DNA of 16,862 nt from an uncultured Ruminococcus sp. (GTDB lineage Bacteria > Bacillota > Clostridia > Oscillospirales > Ruminococcaceae). Of this stretch, positions 12,999 to 16,862 are shown piece after piece. Where the stretch lies: NCBI GenBank assembly GCA_947178195.1, contig CAMWXM010000030.1, forward strand, positions 1 through 16,862. Direction: 5' to 3'. The stretch's first letter is position 1; each line of letters opens with the position of its first letter. The notes under the pieces were generated by a model. It was not told the DNA's origin. It worked only from the letters and a program-made list of their open reading frames with translations, and ran no database searches. A program made the position numbers and the translations under genes.

Positions 12999-14615
12999 AT
13001 GCCAATTAAATATGTATTTGTGACCGGAGGCGTTGTATCCGGTCTTGGAAAGGGTATTACTGCCGCTTCGCTGGGACGACTTCTCAAGGCGAGGGGATAT
13101 AAAGTAACGATACAGAAATTTGACCCTTATATCAATGTTGACCCGGGAACAATGAGTCCATATCAGCATGGAGAAGTATTTGTTACCGATGACGGAGCTG
13201 AAACCGATCTTGATTTAGGTCACTATGAAAGATTTATTGATGAAAATCTTTCGATAAATTCAAATGTTACTACAGGTAAGGTTTACTGGACTGTACTTAA
13301 TAAGGAAAGAAGAGGAGATTATCTTGGCGGTACGGTTCAAGTGATACCTCATATAACAAATGAGATAAAGGAAAGAATATACCGTGTCGGCAAGGAAACT
13401 GATACGGACGTTGTCATTACTGAGATTGGCGGTACTGTGGGAGATATTGAAAGTACTCCCTTTCTTGAATCCATAAGACAAGTCATAAAAGAAGTAGGCA
13501 GAGAAAACGCTATTTCTATCCATGTTACTCTTGTACCGTTTATCGCAGGATCTAATGAACTTAAATCAAAGCCTACCCAGCATTCTGTCAAGGAGCTTCT
13601 TTCTCTGGGAATCCAGCCTAATATTCTTGTTTGCAGAAGCGAAAGCGAAATACCGGACGATATGCTGGATAAGATAGGCTTATTCTGTAATGTACGCAAA
13701 AAGGACGTTATCCAGAATCTTACTGCACCTTCACTTTACGAAGTGCCAATAATGCTTGAAAACGAAGGTCTTGCCGAAAGCGTGTGCGAGCATCTAAAGC
13801 TTAACAACCCGAAGCCTGACCTTAGCGATTGGATAGATATGATAAATCGTCAGAAATCGGCTGACAAAACGGTAAATATTGGTCTTGTGGGAAAATATGT
13901 GGCTCTTCCCGATGCATATCTTTCTGTGGCAGAGGCTCTTCGTCACGGTGGTATCGTAAACGACGCCAACGTAAATATAGAATGGATAAACTCAGAAGAA
14001 ATATCAAAGGATACTGTTGACAAGACCCTTTGCGGCTGTGATGGAATTATTGTTCCGGGAGGATTTGGCGATAGAGGTATCGAAGGAATGATAGAAGCTA
14101 TCAGATATGCAAGAGAAAATAAAATCCCGTTTTTCGGAATATGTCTCGGCATGCAGATGGCTGTTGTGGAATTTTCAAGAAATATTGCAGGTATTGCTGA
14201 TGCAAATTCCTCAGAATTTCTTCCTGATGGTGAAAACAGTGTTATAGATATTATGGCAGATCAGAAGAATATTACCGAAAAAGGCGGAACTATGCGTCTC
14301 GGACTTTATCCCTGCAAGCTTTCAGCAGATTCAAGATGTGCCGGAATATATGGCGATTCGCTTATTTATGAGCGTCATCGTCATCGCTGGGAATTTAATA
14401 ACGCTTACAGATCAGTTCTTACGGAAAAGGGACTTAAAATCGCCGGTCTTTCTCCTGATGAGCGGCTTGTTGAGATTGTTGAGCTGGAAGATCATCCGTG
14501 GTTTGTGGGAGTTCAGTTCCACCCTGAATTTAAATCACGTCCCAATAAACCTCAGAAATTGTTTGCTGATTTTATAAAAGCATCATCTGAAAGACATGAG
14601 AAAAATAAAAAATAA
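12999..14615 (+). CDS. pyrG: CTP synthase (glutamine-hydrolysing)
   Basis: CTP synthase converts UTP to CTP using ATP and ammonia from glutamine, the last step of pyrimidine nucleotide synthesis. The 538-residue protein is full length. The synthetase domain (1 to about 270) opens with KYVFVTGGVVSGLGKGITAASLG, carrying the P-loop at 10-19, and contains FDPYINVDPGTMSPYQHGEV and TEIGGTVGDIES. The class I glutamine amidotransferase domain has the oxyanion region PGGFGDRG (353-360), nucleophile Cys382 in FFGICLGMQMA, and His508/Glu510 in GVQFHPEF. RHRHRWEFNN (459-468) is the conserved loop near the active site. AGGAGG seven bases upstream fixes the ATG of MPIKYVF; the in-frame upstream start lacks such a site. 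tadA follows after a hairpin. Confidence 0.97.
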   Translation: MPIKYVFVTGGVVSGLGKGITAASLGRLLKARGYKVTIQKFDPYINVDPGTMSPYQHGEVFVTDDGAETDLDLGHYERFIDENLSINSNVTTGKVYWTVLNKERRGDYLGGTVQVIPHITNEIKERIYRVGKETDTDVVITEIGGTVGDIESTPFLESIRQVIKEVGRENAISIHVTLVPFIAGSNELKSKPTQHSVKELLSLGIQPNILVCRSESEIPDDMLDKIGLFCNVRKKDVIQNLTAPSLYEVPIMLENEGLAESVCEHLKLNNPKPDLSDWIDMINRQKSADKTVNIGLVGKYVALPDAYLSVAEALRHGGIVNDANVNIEWINSEEISKDTVDKTLCGCDGIIVPGGFGDRGIEGMIEAIRYARENKIPFFGICLGMQMAVVEFSRNIAGIADANSSEFLPDGENSVIDIMADQKNITEKGGTMRLGLYPCKLSADSRCAGIYGDSLIYERHRHRWEFNNAYRSVLTEKGLKIAGLSPDERLVEIVELEDHPWFVGVQFHPEFKSRPNKPQKLFADFIKASSERHEKNKK

Positions 14616-14621
14616 TCAGTA

Positions 14622-14675
14622 TTAAGGCAATACCGTACAAGAACCGTCCGAATGATTTGTATGGTATTGCCTTAA
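14622..14675. repeat. Copy of the dispersed hairpin between pyrG and tadA
   Basis: TTAAGGCAATACCGTACAA (14622-14640) pairs with TTGTATGGTATTGCCTTAA (14657-14675) over 19 bp with a single G-T pair; the loop is 16 bases. No T run follows on the plus strand, so it is a poor terminator. The stem is similar in sequence to the hairpin after tadA. Confidence 0.8.
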
Positions 14676-14696
14676 AAATTGTTCGGGAGTATGTTT

Positions 14697-15158
14697 ATGA
14701 CAGATAATGAATTTATGAAAATTGCCTTATCCCTTGCCCGTAAAGCATTTGATATTGACGAGGTTCCGGTGGGAGCGATAGTAGTAAAAAAATCCACCGG
14801 AGAAATTGTAGGGCAAGGCTTTAATCGGCGTGAAACGGATAAAAACCCTCTTGCCCACGCTGAAATTGCCGCAATAAAGGAAGCTTCTGAAAAGCTTGGC
14901 GGCTGGCGGCTTATCGACTGTGAGATGTTCGTTACTCTTGAACCATGTCCTATGTGCTGCGGAGCGATCATCAATTCTAGGATAGAACGTGTAGTATACG
15001 GCGCTCCTGATTTTAAATCCGGTTCGGCAGAATCAGTAGTAAAAATGTTTGAGCTTCCCTTTAATCATAAGCCGGAAATAACCTCTGGCGTTTTGAAAGA
15101 AGAATGCTCCGCTATTATTTCGCAGTTTTTTTTACAGCTCAGAGAAAAAAAGAAGTAA
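14697..15158 (+). CDS. tadA: tRNA-specific adenosine deaminase TadA
   Basis: TadA converts adenosine 34 of tRNA-Arg(ACG) to inosine so that one tRNA reads CGU, CGC and CGA. The 153-residue protein has the cytidine/deoxycytidylate deaminase fold. Zinc is held by His54 with catalytic Glu56 (HAEIAAIKEA) and by Cys84 and Cys87 in LEPCPMCCGAIINSRI. VPVGAIVV and the tRNA-contact segment FNRRETDKNPLAH are conserved. The start is the ATG of MTDNEFM: GGGAG lies seven bases upstream, whereas the in-frame ATG six bases earlier abuts that site. No separate promoter is evident, so transcription from pyrG through the intervening hairpin is likely. Hairpins of the same repeat family flank it on both sides. 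Confidence 0.95.
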   Translation: MTDNEFMKIALSLARKAFDIDEVPVGAIVVKKSTGEIVGQGFNRRETDKNPLAHAEIAAIKEASEKLGGWRLIDCEMFVTLEPCPMCCGAIINSRIERVVYGAPDFKSGSAESVVKMFELPFNHKPEITSGVLKEECSAIISQFFLQLREKKK

Positions 15159-15166
15159 TATAAAAA

Positions 15167-15208
15167 TTTAAGGCAATACTACACAATTTTATGTAGTATT
15201 GCCTTAAA
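15167..15208. repeat. Copy of the dispersed hairpin between tadA and the flagellin gene
   Basis: TTTAAGGCAATACTACA (15167-15183) is perfectly complementary to TGTAGTATTGCCTTAAA (15192-15208), a 17-bp stem with an eight-base loop. It fills the whole gap between convergent tadA and flagellin genes and may end transcription in both directions, although the flanking T runs are short. Confidence 0.85.
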
Positions 15209-15209
15209 T

Positions 15210-16562
15210 TTATTGAAGAAGCTGCAGAACATTCTGAACCTGAGTATTAGCCTGTGCTATCATAGACTGCGAAGCCTGCATAAGTATATTGTTTTTAGTA
15301 AATTCAGCCATTTCTTTTGCCATATCTGTATCCTTGATACGGCTTTTAGCTGCTGATGTATTCTCACTAGTAGTATCCAGATTATTAATGGTATATTCTA
15401 CTCTGTTTTGCAGTGCGCCAAAAATGCTTCTGTGAATACTGACTTTATTAATAGCATTTCTGTATATGTCTATCGCCTGACCGGCGCCTTCCTGAGAACC
15501 GACGCTTACGCCGCCGATACCAAGACTTGAGGTGGAAATCTCACTAAGTCCGATAAGGATTTTACCGACCTTTTTGTGACCGACATTTATTGACACAAAT
15601 GCGCCTGTCGTTTTCTCTTGAGTTATGTCGTCCGGATCATAAGCTACTCCAGCACCTAAAATTCCTCGGTCGTTGCCTGGGGATGCTTTTTGACCGTTTC
15701 TGTTATCGTATATGACCAACTTTCCGTTCTGAATTACAAACTGCGTATAATGACCTTTAGGTCTGCCGCTATTTGTTCCATTTATTATCGCTTTATACAC
15801 ATCATCGGCAGTTTGACAGTTTCCTATACCGATTTTATAAATATTATGACTTCCGCTTGCTTGATAACTGTTTGTAGTTTCAGCTGTAAATTCTATACTA
15901 TAATGATTTGTGCATGTACAGCATGTGGTATGAAAGCCTGTTCCTACCGCTGCCTGAATATCTGCCGCCGATCCTGTAAAAGCAGAAGCGTCAAAGGTTG
16001 CCGAAGGATGTTGTGTAGTTTGACCTGAGCTTGTTGTAGTATATGTATCGCTTACCAAAAAGTTGCTGCTTAAAGCTCCCCATGGAGGCAGACCGTTTAT
16101 AATAATAGGTTTACTGGTTATAACATTAACCTCTGTTTTCGGACCCTGAAGAAGCTTTAGCATATTAAAATTAGCCGTTTCAGAAATTCTGTCTATTTCT
16201 TCGTGCAGCTTATTTACTTCGTCTTGTACTATCTCTCTCTCTATCGGAGTATAAATTCCGTTTGCCGCCTTTACAGAAAGCTCCACGCATCTGTTAAGCA
16301 TATCGCCGATTTCATTCATATATCCTTCTGCTGTCTGTATAAGATTAATACCGTTTCCAGCATTATCGGAATATGTATCGAGAGCGGTTATCTGAGCTCT
16401 CATTTTTTCAGATATAGCAAGACCAGAAGCATCATCGCCTGCACGGTTTATCTTATAACCGGACGCAAGTTTTTCAAGGGCTGAATCTAATTTTTTGCTG
16501 TTTTTATTTAGATTTCTCGTAGCATTCAAAGCTGAAAAATTTGTTCTTATCGCCAGACCCAT
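15210..16562 (-). CDS. Flagellin with a Cys/His-bearing variable domain
   Basis: The filament subunit of the flagellum (FliC/Hag family), 450 residues. The N-terminal D0/D1 part (1 to about 140) begins GLAIRTNFSALNATRNLNKN and includes LASGYKINRAGDDASGLAISEKMRAQI; the C-terminal D1/D0 part (about 340-450) ends MAQANTQVQNVLQLLQ-like, here MIAQANTQVQNVLQLLQ. The D1 motif LNRCVELSVKAANG (89-102) corresponds to the segment recognised by TLR5 in other flagellins. The surface domain (about 141-335) is unusual: H211, C214, C215, C217 and H220 cluster in FHTTCCTCTNHYSIEF, with a further Cys249. Two other in-frame features support a real gene: AGGAGA eight bases before the ATG, and both conserved ends. 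Expression probably involves SigD or SigA promoters upstream. No flagellar assembly genes are in view, so it appears as a stand-alone unit. Confidence 0.96.
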   Translation of the reverse strand: MGLAIRTNFSALNATRNLNKNSKKLDSALEKLASGYKINRAGDDASGLAISEKMRAQITALDTYSDNAGNGINLIQTAEGYMNEIGDMLNRCVELSVKAANGIYTPIEREIVQDEVNKLHEEIDRISETANFNMLKLLQGPKTEVNVITSKPIIINGLPPWGALSSNFLVSDTYTTTSSGQTTQHPSATFDASAFTGSAADIQAAVGTGFHTTCCTCTNHYSIEFTAETTNSYQASGSHNIYKIGIGNCQTADDVYKAIINGTNSGRPKGHYTQFVIQNGKLVIYDNRNGQKASPGNDRGILGAGVAYDPDDITQEKTTGAFVSINVGHKKVGKILIGLSEISTSSLGIGGVSVGSQEGAGQAIDIYRNAINKVSIHRSIFGALQNRVEYTINNLDTTSENTSAAKSRIKDTDMAKEMAEFTKNNILMQASQSMIAQANTQVQNVLQLLQ

Positions 16563-16603
16563 TTGCGATATCTCCTTTTCTTTATGATGTTATGTTATAA
16601 TAT

Positions 16604-16628
16604 TTATCGGAAGAAATATAAATTTTTA
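16604..16628 (-). promoter_or_regulatory. Possible SigD (sigma-28) promoter of the flagellin gene
   Basis: On the minus strand TCCGATAA (16604-16611) matches the GCCGATAA-type -10 of flagellar sigma factor in seven of eight positions. TAAA (16625-16628) lies upstream but with 13 rather than the usual 15 bases between, so the -35 match is imperfect. The -10 is 41 bases from the start codon. Confidence 0.45.
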
Positions 16629-16690
16629 AATACATTTTAAGGAAATTACGCAAATAAACACATTACAAAAATTAATTAAGATTTTTATGC

Positions 16691-16720
16691 AATATAGCTA
16701 AGTTCCTGCTATTCAGTCAA
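16691..16720 (-). promoter_or_regulatory. Possible sigma-A promoter upstream of the flagellin gene
   Basis: TTGACT (16715-16720), an 18-base spacer and TATATT (16691-16696) on the minus strand. It would give a leader of about 120 bases and may act alongside the SigD-like site. Confidence 0.45.
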
Positions 16721-16791
16721 CATATTGGCACCTATAAAAACCTATGTCATTTAGATGTGGACATATATTATTTTTTGTTCCTGCGAAGTAT

Positions 16792-16820
16792 TTGACTATT
16801 CTTTAAACTTGATATATAAT
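16792..16820 (+). promoter_or_regulatory. Sigma-A promoter of the gene leaving the right edge
   Basis: TTGACT (16792-16797), a 17-base spacer and consensus TATAAT (16815-16820). A ribosome binding site and ATG follow about 30-40 bases later. Confidence 0.82.
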
Positions 16821-16859
16821 GAATATAATAATTATTGAGAAAGTAAAAAGGAGCAATAT

Positions 16860-16862
16860 ATG
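16860..16862 (+). CDS. Start codon of an unidentified gene running off the right edge
   Basis: The last three bases are ATG, preceded by AAAGGAG at 16847-16853 with a six-base spacing, and by a good promoter. The gene is divergent from the flagellin gene. Nothing of its product can be seen. Confidence 0.6.

Overview
The window reads as chromosome from a low-GC, spore-forming, motile member of the Oscillospiraceae (Ruminococcus-like Clostridia). Four things point there: a complete spoIIA sporulation operon, a secreted protein with Thr-rich linkers and a C-terminal type I dockerin, a Firmicutes-type flagellin, and Firmicutes RNA regulators (a class I c-di-GMP riboswitch and a threonine T-box). 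This is inferred from protein and RNA content; no species is assigned.

Region 1 (1-4423, minus strand) is the conserved rpmH-rnpA-yidD-yidC-jag-mnmE block (ribosomal protein, RNase P protein, membrane insertion, RNA-binding protein, tRNA modification). mnmE runs off the left edge. Two breaks appear in the block: a terminator plus a 288-bp gap with a new promoter between rpmH and rnpA, and a terminator between jag and mnmE. dnaA is not the upstream neighbour. Region 2 (4444-6019, minus) is spoIIAA-spoIIAB-sigF, the switch that activates the first forespore sigma factor.

Region 3 (6020-8490, plus) has a consensus promoter, a c-di-GMP-I riboswitch with a downstream intrinsic terminator, and a 589-residue secreted modular protein: signal peptide, two InlB-like repeats, Thr-rich linkers, two copies of an unnamed beta-rich module, and a dockerin. 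It ties second-messenger signalling to a dockerin-borne extracellular protein and is the most interesting unit here. Region 4 (8497-11399, minus) is a promoter, a Thr-specific T-box (specifier ACC), an unrecognised four-helix membrane protein, and thrS immediately behind it.

Region 5 (11436-12814) holds a 166-bp inverted-repeat, MITE-like element and a cysteine desulfurase gene. Region 6 (12912-15208, plus) is pyrG then tadA, each followed by a long hairpin. Region 7 (15210-16862) is a flagellin on minus, with an unusual Cys/His cluster in its variable domain, and a divergent promoter and start codon of a gene leaving the right edge.

A recurrent hairpin built on GCAATAC-YRC-ACAA occurs at four intergenic sites (near spoIIAA, thrS, pyrG/tadA and tadA/flagellin). 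Together with the 166-bp element it suggests a genome with small dispersed palindromic elements.
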